This document shows positions 11,513 to 22,596 of a stretch of 64,000 nt of DNA, one piece after another; position 1 is the first letter of the stretch, and each line of letters begins with the position of its first letter. The stretch is from contig JALMLS010000316.1 of the NCBI GenBank assembly GCA_038496445.1, positions 1-64,000 on the forward strand, given 5' to 3'. The notes under the pieces were generated by a model. The model searched no databases and was not told the origin of the DNA. It saw nothing but the letters and a program-made list of their open reading frames with translations. A program made the position numbers and the translations under genes. Source of the stretch: Trichosphaerium sp. ATCC 40318. Taxonomy: Eukaryota; Discosea; Flabellinia; Trichosidae.

Positions 11513-12283
11513 TCAAAGGCTGATGTACTCAGTTGCATGTCCGAACGAAATGTAATAGTAAAACGATAAAAAAAAAAAATATGAATGTATGATAAGATGT
11601 AGATTGTAAAGAAATATGGGTCGAATATCACGTGGCTTGATGGTGCACACTTTATTAAAACCGCCAAACCTGGTTTGAGAGGATCATATTAATAATAAAG
11701 GGTACTGGCTAACCTTAACGAAGCGAAACAACACGAACTAATACAACTAGATACACATCGCTTCAGCGCTACCACTAGAGATAATTATCAATTGTTTTGT
11801 ATCATTATTAAAGGCTCAGGAGTGTTTTATCGCGTCTTAATCTTTCTTTCCGTACCCCTACCATAAATCTAGAATGCGTTTATAATATTCACATGTGACC
11901 GCTACTTCTTGCTACAATAATAAGGTTAGCCAAAAAAGGAAAAAATGATCAAGTCCTTAAAATGGTCACTACAAGAACTGACATTATGAAGTCGCATTTT
12001 CCGATTTAACGCATTAGTGATGAGCGTGGCTATCACTAGTTGCAAAGTAACAATTTCAAGTAGAACATACATGTCGTGACACCTAACTATAACATAGACA
12101 ATGATTGGTATTTTTATAAATAAGTTGTGTATTTTAGTACATTAAAATACTAAACGCCATTGAATTGGTTATGTTTTTCTTTAGCCGTGCTCTCTTCCTT
12201 CTTAATATCAGCTTGACAATTATGTCAAGCTACCAAAAAGTTTGCAAAGAAAAACGCCAAAAAAGGAGATTGAGTTCTAGCGC
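11513..12283. other. Intergenic, no gene seen (right arm)
   Basis: About 770 bases between the convergent ends of the basic-protein gene (11512) and G-alpha (12284). It mirrors 2299-3070 and has an A-rich run near 11569-11579. No exon-like sequence is seen. Confidence 0.6.
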
Positions 12284-13971
12284 TTAGATTGTTACGCCAG
12301 AATTGCGCATACGGTTGGCAAATAGCCTATCAAACACTGTATCAGTGATGATTTTAATATTTTCTGCATTTACTGCAACGGTAGGATGAACAGTAATATC
12401 CTCCCTGACCTTCTCATCATCGACACATGACAAAAACTTTTGTTTTAGATACTCAATAGCTTCAGTTTGTTCCTTATCCTTCATATCACCTTCAAAGTCA
12501 CTAAACTGAGCCTTGAAAGCCTTACGGCCTTCAGTCTTGCTCAATTTTTCCTTTAGAATATCGATTTTGTTGATGAACAAGATGACGTTGCTACAAAGAA
12601 AGAAAAAATAAGATTCTCCATAAAAGCAAGTTATTCTCTCCCCACGTACTCTAAGTGGTCACCATTGTCTGTGATAACCTTTTTCCAGGTCTCAAGTGCA
12701 GTTTCAACACGCATTTTCTTTTGTTCGTCCTCTGCGCTTCCTAACGCAATTGTCAGTACATACACGCACTGAATAATAGATAATAGTCGTACCTAGCCAT
12801 TTATCCGGTACATCGAACTCGTTGACAGCTACTACGTAGATAACAGCCCGAATTTCTTCCTCCAAAATACGATCCCTTGAAAAATAGAGTCAGGAGGACA
12901 CAGAGAACACGAAAAGTGTTGACATCAACAACATCTCTAAAGCTTCAGAAGACCACATTCCAAATTTAGATAGCAATAAGTTTTATACTCCAAAAACGCA
13001 AAAAAAACAACGTTATGTTACGCCAACCAAACAAGGAATCATCTGGCGCCTTTTTCAAAATATTTCCGGATACATACCACTTTTTACGCTCTACAGGCTG
13101 ACCACCGGCGTCAATGACTTCCCATACAAGTTTATCTCGTTTAAATCGACTCCTAAAAGGCAAACGCATTAGCGAGAAGCCGAAACAAAGAACTAAAGGT
13201 TGTACTATTTTGTGATTTTCGAAAAACTTTGTGGTTACGGCGAACAAAAAAAACAAACGAAAACACTCGATTGTTGTATTTACCTTGAAATACCAACCGT
13301 TCGTTGTTTGCACTTTACAATATCTTCATCTGTAGGCACATAGTTGGTGTCTAGAACAGTTTCGAATTGCGCAATGTAGTGGTTAAGGGTTGGAATCTCG
13401 GGATAAATGCCCGGTGTGAGACATAGGTTTTTGAATGCTTCATCTTCTAGAATTTCTTTGGCCGCGTCCATTTGCTCTTTGTGATCTTTTTCGCTTTTTT
13501 GTTCTCTAAAATACAGCATTTAGCTTTCAAACCGCCACACAGACGCCCCACCGCTAGGTAACTTGCGTACCTGTAGTTTCTGAAGAAGTCGTGCGCTTCG
13601 CCTTCGTCTTCTCCTTCAAAGTCGCGAAGTAATACTTCAAAAGCTAGTAATTGCGTTAGTATAACAAAAGTGGGACTACGTCAGATGCTGTAATACCTTG
13701 GTAGAGGTTCTTAACGATTACTTCAGCATAGTTTGATATTTCTTCTGCTGTGAACGCACGGTCTTTACTCTTTGGGTTATGAAGAATTCTGAGCTGTTGA
13801 GTTACAGTTGATTTACCACTTCCACCAATACCTACCACAACGTTAGCAATAACCCCGTTATACTCATATTAGTTACTCAAGGCTCTTACCAAGCATTAGA
13901 ATGCGCATAAGTTTCTTCTCTGGTGTTTGCGCTAAATTAGGCTCCGCAGTCTTGCCTGCACACATTCCCAT
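12284..13971 (-). CDS. Heterotrimeric G-protein alpha subunit, divergent (right copy)
   Basis: This is the second copy of the G-alpha gene. Eight exons mirror the left copy (first exon 13890-13971, last exon 12284-12590) and predict the same 355-aa product with LGIGGSGKST, DAGGQPVERKKW and NKID. Differences from the left copy that I saw lie in introns; for example, the branch region before exon 6 reads CTGACTC here and CTAACTC on the left. The RGS gene lies upstream on the same strand (ends 14334, 363 bases before this ATG). A linked G-alpha/regulator pair is therefore present in both arms. Confidence 0.9.
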
Positions 13972-14333
13972 TTTTGTTGTTGCTTACAGGAGGTTATGTG
14001 GACTTTTATGCTAATTTTGAAAGTTGATTTGACTGCCTAAAGTCAATAAAAACTCCTCACAAAGCGATACCTCACAAGACTGTTTTTACTGTATAAACAA
14101 GGTACTTAGTGAGTTGTACTTGCACCAAGTATTGTTTTTTAATCCGGCTGGATTTCTTTTTCATGAATCTAATTTAAAAAAATTTTGGATATTTTTATTC
14201 TACGGTACAATAGATCAAACAAAAGAGTAAACTGGATTATGGTGTTGTATACCTCCTTCCCATGGTTTGTGTGTTGTAAAGAGATAAGTGAAGGGTAAGG
14301 GTGTAACTCCTGCTGTTGGTTTTTTAGTTGAAA

Positions 14334-15190
14334 CTAGTTTATCTCCAACTTCTCAAGGTACGTTGCAAACTTGAATAACTTGGTTTTCAGTATCTTGTCA
14401 ATGTCAATGCGAACCCTATCGAACGACTCCGCATCCCAGTTTTGTGCGTGATACTTTTCATTGATTACAACGCGTAGTTCCGCTGTTACGTTTAAGATGA
14501 GGACAGTATTAGATGGTCCAATACCAAAATAACGTTGGCATAGCTTTTCAGCGTATTCCACCGTTTTCGTTTTCTCTGTTGAGCCCGTTGACAGTTTTTC
14601 TTTGTTGCTAGGGCGTGGACTAGTACTTTTTGATCCTCTTGGACTTGTAGCCTTTTGTGTACTCTTTGTACTGACCTTCTCGGTTATTTCGCTGGCTGTC
14701 TCTCCAGCTTCTTCTGTAGCTCCAGCTGTTGTATTGTGCGTTTTTGTTTCTTTTGCGGAACTATCTGACGTGCTTGTGGTTTCGGTAGCTGCTAAAGGCT
14801 CTACTTCTACTGTTTTTGTGCTTAAAGGTTCCAAGCTGACAGGGTTTGTGCGGTTAGACACGATAGGTAAGCCACCAACCTGCTTTTTCGCCAGATCCCT
14901 ATACTTGAGAGAGTCTAAGTAGAACTGTAGGTTTTCCTCCGCGTATTCCTCTTTGAGGAAATCTTCGAACAAGCCACAGAGCGTTGTTTCTGTAGTAAGT
15001 AGCTCTTCCAAGGATCCTTCTTGCATTGTTTGCATGTAGCTTCGTAAGATGGCCAATTCTGGTGCCTCTTTGGTTTTGCACGCGAAACATCCTCTAAACG
15101 AATGATTAGCCGAGGAATTGTACACAAGAGGTTTCCTCAGGCGGATAAACTGCCTAATTTACTAAAGAGAGTGTTGTACCCCAAACTCAT
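14334..15190 (-). CDS. RGS-domain protein with the domain split by a Ser/Thr-rich insert
   Basis: RGS proteins speed GTP hydrolysis by G-alpha. The first RGS half is SLEELLTTETTLCGLFEDFL to FYLDSLKYRD. After about 100 residues rich in Ser, Thr, Glu and Lys, the domain resumes with AEKLCQRYFGIGPSNTV, a basic helix, and FDRVRIDIDKILKTKLFKFA to LEKLEIN. The main exon (to about 15153) has no early ATG. A short first exon (MSLG, ATG at 15190) joins in frame across a candidate intron of only 26 bases (15154-15179, GTACAA...TTAG). An internal Met in MQTMQEGSLEELL is the alternative start. The neighbouring G-alpha is the obvious candidate partner. Confidence 0.82.
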
Positions 15191-15557
15191 TGTTGCAAAG
15201 GTACGCAAGACGTAGTTTTAAGAATTATTGACTTTGAAAAAATAAAACCTCGTACAAGTTAGACGTAAAAAAGGTCCAATCACGTCTTTTTTGGGCAGCA
15301 ATAACCAACACAAACAAATTCTGAGCGTACGTGTTTTTTGGTACAAGTTGGAGTTACAGTTATCTACAACAAAGTGTTTTCTAGCGTAGAAATTTATTTA
15401 CGATTTTTTTACATCCAATTCGTTTTGGCCTAGGTTACAATCATAAAGTATGTCATTTTTTTTTTGTTTTCTATACTACTCATAGCTGGTTTTTCAACAA
15501 AAGAACAAACAATTTGTGTTTTTAGAAGACAATTAAACCAAAAAAAAAACTTTTCGT
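15191..15557. other. Intergenic, no gene seen
   Basis: This AT-rich gap lies between the RGS gene start and the serine hydrolase stop on the same strand. It has several T and A runs (for example 15457-15467) and no credible exon. It presumably includes the RGS promoter and the hydrolase 3' end. Confidence 0.55.
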
Positions 15558-17562
15558 TTAAAAAATCCAACTCTTATTACGTTTTTGGATTATCTTCAAC
15601 AAAGGTACTATCATATCCACTTGGTATCGCTCACTGGTAGGTTGCTTAGGCTTATCCAAACCCAATCGCACTATGACAACCTAAAAAAAGAAATATATTA
15701 GCAAATTTGGCTAGTACAAGTACAAAGTTTCTTGTACCTTTTGTGTAGGGAATATCCACACGCGTTGTCCAGTAAATCCTAAAATGATTTCGTAAATATA
15801 ACGACTTCATGTAGTAGACAGAAATGGGATAGTACCAGCACACCAAAAAGCATCCTCTGGAAGATCATCGTACTTTAAAGTACCATTAAATCGTTTGTTT
15901 AACCAAAAATGAGCACCATAGCCTAGTTTTTGTTACTATCAGTGATTGATGAAGACCTTCTTTACCTGAGCGCTCTGTTGTATCTGCGGGTTGTTCAGTT
16001 GGTGTTGTTGTGTAGTCCACCCAACCTTTTGGAAGAATTTGTTTTCCAGCCCATACACCATTCTAGAAAGAGATCAACAAAACAAAGATAAACAGTAATC
16101 AAATTACGTAGGCGTAAAGTAGTCCAAATCGAGCCCAATCACGGGCTGTTGCTGACGCATATGATGAGCCAACGGGCGTGCCTATCGAGATGAGATTAGC
16201 AGTTGTCAATACACTAATAACTAAGGGTGATCTAATGCATTGTACCTGAAGCATCTGGTTCAAGTACAAGGGAATACATGGTGATTTTATTCACCAACTC
16301 AGTTTGCACAAACTCAAGATATGATTTCAAAGTACCACCAGTGTTGTGTTTAATTATGCGTGAAAGAATGTTTGTGGCTCCACTTGAGTACTGCCAATAT
16401 GTGCCAGGTTCTAAAAATTTACGATAAGCACAATGTTGCAACTTATCACGTACTCGATTCCATTCTCATGGTTGCTGCAAAATTTCCTGAAGACGCCTTA
16501 AAGGTAGTGTAAGAGATTGTACTTGCAAGTGTCATTCCTTGAAAATTAAAAAGTACAAACGTACTTTCCTAAATAACATTTCTGTAGCTGGAGAGTATGG
16601 TGTGTAGGCTTCCTTCCATTTTAACCCAGGAGACATGCGAAGCAAATGATCAATAGTAATGTTTTCATGACCATCAGCTAAATGGGGAGGTAAGCATTGG
16701 AAAGAATAACGATCCCGTGTGTAAACTTGTTCGTACTCATATCTTTCCATTCATCAATACCAACATCACAAGCCTTGTCAGTGATAGATAAGTTTCCCTT
16801 ATGGACAAGGATACCAATCAAAGCATTTGTAATACTCTTTGTCATTGACCAACCGAGTAGCGGCATATTTTTATCATATCCCTTGAGGTACGACTCACTC
16901 AACATGCGTCCTTAGGTAGTGTCAACAAACTCTTGTCAATACTCTTTTTTTTTGATTACCTTTATTCACCACAACGACAGCACGTGCTGAAATATTTGTA
17001 GAGTTTGTTGACTTGTTTCCTGGCTGTGCCATGTATTCGTCTATTACCTACATGCGAAAGTCATCAGAAAAGGGTTTTGACTCCAATCAATATTCCTATT
17101 CACCTCTGCCATTGCTGATATTTTCGGAGCAGCAAATGCGCCACCGTTTGGCCATAGTGATTTTTCTCGTACAGAAATTCTGCCGTATTCAATAACTTGC
17201 TTTGACACATTTTTAGGAAGGTGTAGCGTACACCCAAGGCCTTCGCGGTATGTTGCAACGCTCGTGAAAGCTAAAGTGACGTTTTAAATGACGTGATTAA
17301 GGCGTATAGCAGCGACAATTTTTTCCAAAGCGGCTTTACATTTACCCGTTTTACATAGGCAAGAAAAGGCGTGCTACAGTATTTTTGGTGTTGTAGGTAT
17401 ATTAATTGTTTTGGGAAAGAGGGTTGGAATAATAATTATAACTGGCTATTGTACTGTACCTCCGTAAACGCTCACTGATACAGCCTTTCGCTCTGGAGTG
17501 TTATAGATGGTTGTATTTAGTAAATAAACAGGGCCTATAACAGGCGCTACATCATTGTCCAT
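15558..17562 (-). CDS. Serine hydrolase, beta-lactamase / penicillin-binding-protein fold
   Basis: A member of the class C beta-lactamase-related hydrolases; the substrate is unknown. ATG at 17562 gives MDNDVAPVIGPVYLLNTT. Later exons read YREGLGCTLHLPKNVSK, then PGNKSTNSTNISARAVVVV and MPLLGWSMTKSITNALIGIL. The SMTK is the SxxK nucleophile motif. Next come ITIDHLLRMSPGLKWKEAY, PGTYWQYSSGATNILSRI (Tyr of the second motif), GSSYASATARDWARFGLLYA, GYGAHFWLNKRF and a C-terminal VVIVRLGLDKPK. The stop is at 15558-15560. These segments occur in the order usual for bacterial-type family members. About nine introns are present, so any transfer from bacteria would be old. Confidence 0.85.
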
Positions 17563-17891
17563 GATGTCTTCTAGACTTCTCTACAGTGCAAGTTAGGCGA
17601 ACTCAGCTTGAATAGAAAGCCAAAACAAGCGTACTTGTGCCACGAACACTCCTGTACATACGTACTTCGCTGTATAGGTAGTACCGAGCATAAGTGCTTC
17701 ATCTGCAACATAGTAACCAATTGCTACCACCACTATCGCTACTATCATCCAAATACGCATAGTAAGTGTAAGAAGTGTCTTTTAACGGTAACTGGACAAG
17801 CCAGAAAAAGAAAAGCTTAAACTACTTTAAGTGCGCTCTGATTGTGCAACGTTGACAGCGTATAATCTGTATGATAGCCAGGCGCGGTCAC

Positions 17892-18542
17892 ATGTCCAAC
17901 AAGTACATTCTCTAGCTATTATAGTTTATTTTAACAATTTTACAGACGCAGGGAGTTATTTGGTAATGCCAGTGGCACGAATGGAGCTAAGAGGCAACAC
18001 GGGCCAAGGTTTGGAAAATAATAAATTAAAATTAACGCTAATACATAAACAGGGACTACCAACAGAATCAAGCGGATATAATAAGGCGTCAGAATGACGC
18101 AAATGTGGATATTCTGGATGAACGCGTTGCAGCAATTCACCGAGTACGAAAATCGCTTCGTTGGTGTAGTGTTATTAATATTTTATCGTTTTAGCAAGCC
18201 CAAGAAATCAGCATTTTAATTGGGGACACAACACAAGATACACAAGCCTTGGTACGATTTTGCTACACATAACGTCGTGCGAGCCTAACCCTCTTGTAGT
18301 CTGGTAGTGTTGTTAACGCGAAAGATATAGTAAAAAGTCTGTTGGGTAAGAAATAATGAACTGTCAGTTTTTTTTTTGGACAAAAGTATTATCTTTTTAC
18401 TTTTGGAATAACACGTTTTACAGGTAAACTTGAGGATCTTTCACAGTCTGGTAGTAACAAATTAATGCTTTATATGGTCCTCTTTGTAGTTGGTGTTTTC
18501 TTGCTGATCTATTTCTTAATGACGTACACCTCTAGATCATAA
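17892..18542 (+). CDS. Bet1/Sft1-like Qc-SNARE
   Basis: Six exons (17892-17902, 17946-18008, 18053-18143, 18195-18251, 18300-18345, 18424-18542) splice in frame to 128 aa. It is a tail-anchored vesicle-fusion protein of the ER-Golgi route. A short N-terminus (MSNKRRELFGNASG) leads to a SNARE coil running from NDANVDILDERVAAIHRQAQ through EISILIGDTTQDTQAL to SLLGKLEDLSQSGSNK, with Gln at the likely zero layer. A hydrophobic anchor (LYMVLFVVGVFLLIYFLM) follows, then TYTSRS. Length and layout match Bet1. Bet1, Sft1 and other short Qc-SNAREs cannot be separated without alignment. Confidence 0.85.
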
Positions 18543-19073
18543 AGAAAAAAAAGAGTCTGGATTTTTTTTTTTCATTTCAAATAAAGTTGTATAATAATTC
18601 ACAAACATCGCGTAAGGTCATCACCATGAACTACACTGGTACTACGCGAATCGCAATCTATACTTTGATTTACAGTCGCTTGTGACATCGGTTAAGAATG
18701 AACTTTTTTTTTTTTTTTTACCATTGTCGGCAGAATAGGTACGGACTGACATTTACTGTGAGACTTCATATGATTATCATGGGTTCAGGTCTAAATACTG
18801 ATGCCTTCTCAGAGCTAACATTGATTACGTGTAACGTGGTTTAACTAAACAAAAGTAAATCAAAGAAACAATTGTGAAGCGTCGCACATTTTTGAATCCC
18901 ATGCGTTTCCTGTAACTGTGGTACTCTTGCGTAGCACAGTTGTCTGAGAATTGTCCACAGTAGAACGAGTTTCATCCCATGGCGTTAATATCATTACATC
19001 AAAACGTAAGATCAAGCTACGGTAGATTCACTTAAGTCAACACTAATCAGAATGAGACAGTACCTCGAATAAA
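18543..19073. other. Intergenic, no gene seen
   Basis: A gap of 530 bases on the plus strand before the next start at 19074, with poly-T runs at 18559-18570 and 18703-18719. No open frame or exon-like block is seen. Confidence 0.55.
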
Positions 19074-20349
19074 ATGCCTCTAAAGCGTGTAATCATAAAA
19101 AAGCGTAAGCGAACAGCAGACGCAATGGATCCTGAAGCTGAGACTTCAACCAAGCGCCAAAAACTCAAGATGCTTAATATAAACCCCAAGCGCTTCCCGA
19201 CTGTGATGGTAACAGGTGATGACACAATCGCTAACATAATAGCAAACAAAGTGTGTCTAGTCTACCAAAACAATATATTAACGCTTGCTAGTGTACAGAG
19301 GCGAAGCCAGCGCTATTCTACCAACTGTCAAAGAAAGAAAATGTAATGTATGCCGTCAAAAATGACAAAAAATCAAATAATTTCTGACTTGTTTTTTGCT
19401 TAGTGCTAAAAAACTGATTCTGGTCTTTGCCAACGGACTCGCATACTATGGCTTAAGTGCTAGAAAATACCTGGGCATCTCAGCAACAGCAAAACTGTCA
19501 TTGACACCAACTCAGTTCCCTGATAAATTAGTATTTATACAAACAACATCTAGCAATCGTAAAGTTAAATCAGGCACATTGTAAACACGTGACATTCTTC
19601 TTTTTTGGGAAGCGAACTAAAAGAATATTTAGCGTAGCTTGGGAAGATACAACACAGCCTATGGAGTGCCCTGTTGTTGATATTAAATCAAACAAAGTAT
19701 CCGCTGAGCCATCAGAGGAGCCATCTGCAGAGGCAACTCCAGTACAGATGAATGCTTCGAAGAAGAGTTCCCTCCTCCTGGAGAAGCACGTGACAAAATA
19801 CCAGGCTACGTTGATAATGAAGTGAACAATCACCCTGAGGAAGATATTGAAAAGTATAAGAAGGAACTAGCTGCTGCGTATAAAAGAATAAAAGGATGGA
19901 AAAGATGGAATTATTCTGAGAATAAGGGATATCCAAAGATTCCAAGTAGTAGATGTTTTGTTTGCTTTGTAGATGACACAGGAGAAAATAAGATTGCTTA
20001 TTTTTCAACTGAAGATGACATTGGAGGGTTCTCTATAGTCATGCAGATGGGAGGTTTTGTCAATGATTCTTGGTACGTGAGCTATTGCTTTTTCTTTTCC
20101 AATCTTTGCTGAGTGACATACTTGTAAGGTGTATTTGGTGGCCATCCTTTCATTGTTTGTAACGCTCTCACGTTTGGCAATAGTGATGGGTCTGGTGACG
20201 AAGAATTTTTAGAAGAAGATGAGATAAAACCAAGAAAACTATTTGATACAGCGTTAAAATGCTTTGATTTGTATGTTTTTGAATTTATTGATATGTATAA
20301 ATTATTGAATTGGACTCAATCCGAACAATTTAAACTCGTTTCCAGTTAG
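19074..20349 (+). CDS. Unidentified multi-exon protein; reading frame not fully resolved
   Basis: ATG at 19074 starts a basic region (MPLKRVIIKKRKRTADAM). In-frame exons follow with LFYQLSKKEN, LILVFANGLAYYGLSARKYL, LSLTPTQFPDKLVFIQTTSS and FSVAWEDTTQPMECPVVDI. A Ser/Glu/Pro linker comes next, then EEEFPPPGEARDKIPGYVDN, a helix (KYKKELAAAYKRIKGWKRWN), SSRCFVCFVDDTGENKIAYF and VFGGHPFIVCNALTFG. It ends FKLVSS at 20349. The frame shifts by one base between the linker (near 19750) and the next block, and again at the exon junction near 20070-20130, with no splice site that restores it. The gene may have read errors, unusual introns or decay. I recognise no family. Confidence 0.55.
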
Positions 20350-20626
20350 CGCACGATGGACATAGTGAGCGTCACGCAACACTAGTTTTCTAACTCTAAT
20401 TTTGTGCAACTTTGGACTTAATAAAAAAGTAAGAAAAATTGAATAAGTTGGATCTATACAGATTGATGATCAATAATCTAAGAACCAAGAAATGTTATCA
20501 CAAGGTCAACGTTTAATTACTGAAACTGGTACTGCTCAAGCGAAACAGAGGTTGTAATCAAACACAATAAACCAGGCTTGCTCGTTGAGTAAACAAAGGA
20601 TAGTTAGACTATTTAGTTACTTGGTT

Positions 20627-21832
20627 TTAATGTTGTGTTGGGTATCCAGGTGCAACAACATGTTCTTGAACAACAACGACATGTTGTTGTTGAGGAGGAG
20701 GTTTTTGTACTGGTTTTGGTGGAGGTACATAGCGATCGTTCTTTTTGTGAATCAACTTTCCAAGCTTTCCAATGCCCTTCAAAGCACCTTTTGTACTTGC
20801 ATGAATCACGTTTTCTACACTTTGACCAGTATTACCAACAGCTAATGATATCAAGTAAGAAATAGAGAATACTTCACCTGAAAAAAAAACCAAAGGTGAC
20901 ACGTGCCTGCTCTCGACCAAAAATTAGTGCATTTCATTAAAGTCCCATTATTGTTCACTGCAAACACATTGCCATTAGAAGCGACTGAAGCTGCTTTTAC
21001 AAGGCTTCCTTGTTTCATAGACCAGTCCATACCACTCCACGAGAATATCTAGTACAGAGTTAACATCAAAAGGGCTGGTAAGTCGAAAAAACAACAGAAA
21101 AATAATAAAAAAAGCGTGCATTGCCTTTTGATCATGTGATACGCATATAACTCGTCCTGAATATCCTACAGATAGTTGCATACATGAACCAATTTTCTTT
21201 TGCCATAAATTAGATCGTGGGTCCCATTGGTAAATAGCATGACCTCTATCAATACACCTTGGCAAGTGTCAAAAGAGAAACTCCATCCACGATCCAAAAA
21301 AAAATCCAAAATCCTAACGAACCACAAATCACCATCACTACCAACAGACACGTGCACGGCTTGACCTGGTACTGCAGCCCATACACCTGCTTGCAGCTTT
21401 AGAATGTTTCCTAGCTTATCTACGCCCTATGGAAGTTTTTAGCAATTACTTTTACGAATCCTATTTTGGTTGTTTAGGCGTTACACATACAACAATATGG
21501 TTGGCAGATCCAACTGAAATCTGTGAAAATAAATGAGGGCAAGGGATCTTTTGCCAATTAGTCCCGTTGAAGAGAAAAAGTGACCCTTGAGCGTCTACGC
21601 TATACGTTGTACCGTCTACGCCACTATCAAGGCAAACGCATAAACCCGGTACGTTTTGCCACTGCCCGAGCTGTTGACGCCATACGGTGCCGTTTTGGAG
21701 CAATATCCAAGTGTTTTTACCGCCTGCAGCTACCTAAACAAGAGTCATTGGTGTATAGTACATAAAAAACATTACCGTTGCCACCCCAGCAGGCGCATTG
21801 CTTACTAATGTCCAAGTGACTGCTTGTGCCAT
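20627..21832 (-). CDS. Tectonin-type beta-propeller protein
   Basis: Tectonins form six-bladed propellers and often bind sugars or membranes. ATG at 21832 (MAQAVTWTLVSNAPAGVAT). Repeated blades show the signature of a small-residue strand followed by W: VAAGGKNTWILLQNG, NGTNWQKIPC, QISVGSANHIV, AVHVSVGSDGDLW, RGHAIYQWDPRSNLWQKK, MQLSVGYSGRVICVS and SLVKAASVASNGNVFAVNN. A last exon adds a non-propeller tail (VENVIHASTKGALKGIGKLG), then Pro/Gln-rich PPPKPVQKPPPQQQH and a His/Val-rich end. The stop is at 20627. No signal peptide is seen, so it is probably cytosolic or unconventionally exported. Confidence 0.82.
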
Positions 21833-22076
21833 TGTTTTGAATGTTTATTTTACAATTTGTTCAGAATGACTTAAAGCGTAGCTGAGAATTCGTGAGAGAA
21901 GTGTCAAAGGTAAAGTATACCACATGCTTGTCAAATACTGGTATAAACAGACACTTGTCTTGTACTATTTGGAGAAATGCTTTACAAGTTAATTAAACGC
22001 TCTTGTATGGCATGCCTTGGCGTTTTGGAATGCAAAGTGCTGTAAATTCAGGGTTTTACTTGTTTGTACATTTATA
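21833..22076. promoter_or_regulatory. Promoter-side gap upstream of the tectonin gene
   Basis: About 240 bases between the tectonin start (21832, minus) and the stop of the next upstream minus-strand gene (22077). No further exon is seen. It should contain the tectonin promoter, but no specific element can be named. Confidence 0.35.
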
Positions 22077-22347
22077 TTAATCATCTGTGCGATGAAGCCT
22101 GTCGTATTGCTCATTCACCCATTCTCTGTGTTGTTTTTCCAAAACTCTCATGTGTGGCGTATTTCTTATTTCTTCAGGTGGTGCAAAGAGTATAGCTGGT
22201 TGTGACTTCGGCGTCATGATTTTACCATCAACTTCTACTGCTTGCTTCTCCCTCCACTAATCACGATATTAGTATTGCGGTGCGTATTTGTACGCATACG
22301 TAAGCTGGGTCATTGTAAGTGAGCGCTCCTAGGCTAATTTGTCCCAT
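22077..22347 (-). CDS. Small conserved-looking protein, about 75 aa
   Basis: Two exons (22300-22347 and 22077-22256) join in phase 0 across an intron of 43 bases with a clear branch site (TACTAAT). The product starts MGQISLGALTYNDPAYWREK and continues QAVEVDGKIMTPKSQPAILF, APPEEIRNTPHMRVLEKQHR and EWVNEQYDRLHRTDD. It is hydrophilic with a charged C-terminus, and no family is recognised. The good splice signals and protein-like composition argue that it is real. Small mitochondrial subunits often look like this, but that is only a guess. Confidence 0.6.
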
Positions 22348-22596
22348 GGGTTCATTTGTTTATCTAACGAACTATTACTTTTTTTGACTTTTTTTTTTTT
22401 TGCTAAAGTTGGTAGTTACCAAGGTTGAGTGCTCAAGTCAAAACAGCAACTGTTTGCCAAACTATTCAGTGTAAGCGCTTACAAGGAAGGTACCAAACTA
22501 TAAACACGTGTGGGAAGGGTGTAAACTGCCCAAAACAGGTCGTATTATTATTTTGGTTTTTTTTTGGTTGTTGTTATTTTTTTTTTAATGTCGAGA

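Larger units (their letters stand above)
9938..14581. repeat. Right arm of the long inverted repeat
   Basis: This is the reverse complement of 1-4643. Gene models here are intact: the acetyltransferase continues from unique sequence at 8716 across the inner repeat boundary, and the RGS gene continues outward past 14581 to its start at 15190. The right arm is therefore most simply the original locus and the left arm a derived copy, or an alternative haplotype joined in assembly. Confidence 0.97.

Noticed and set aside
1-14581. Simple foldback read artefact as explanation of the inverted repeat
   Set aside because: A foldback read gives adjacent, identical arms. Here a 5.3 kb unique spacer holds coherent genes and the arms differ by substitutions. 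A haplotype-joining error remains possible.
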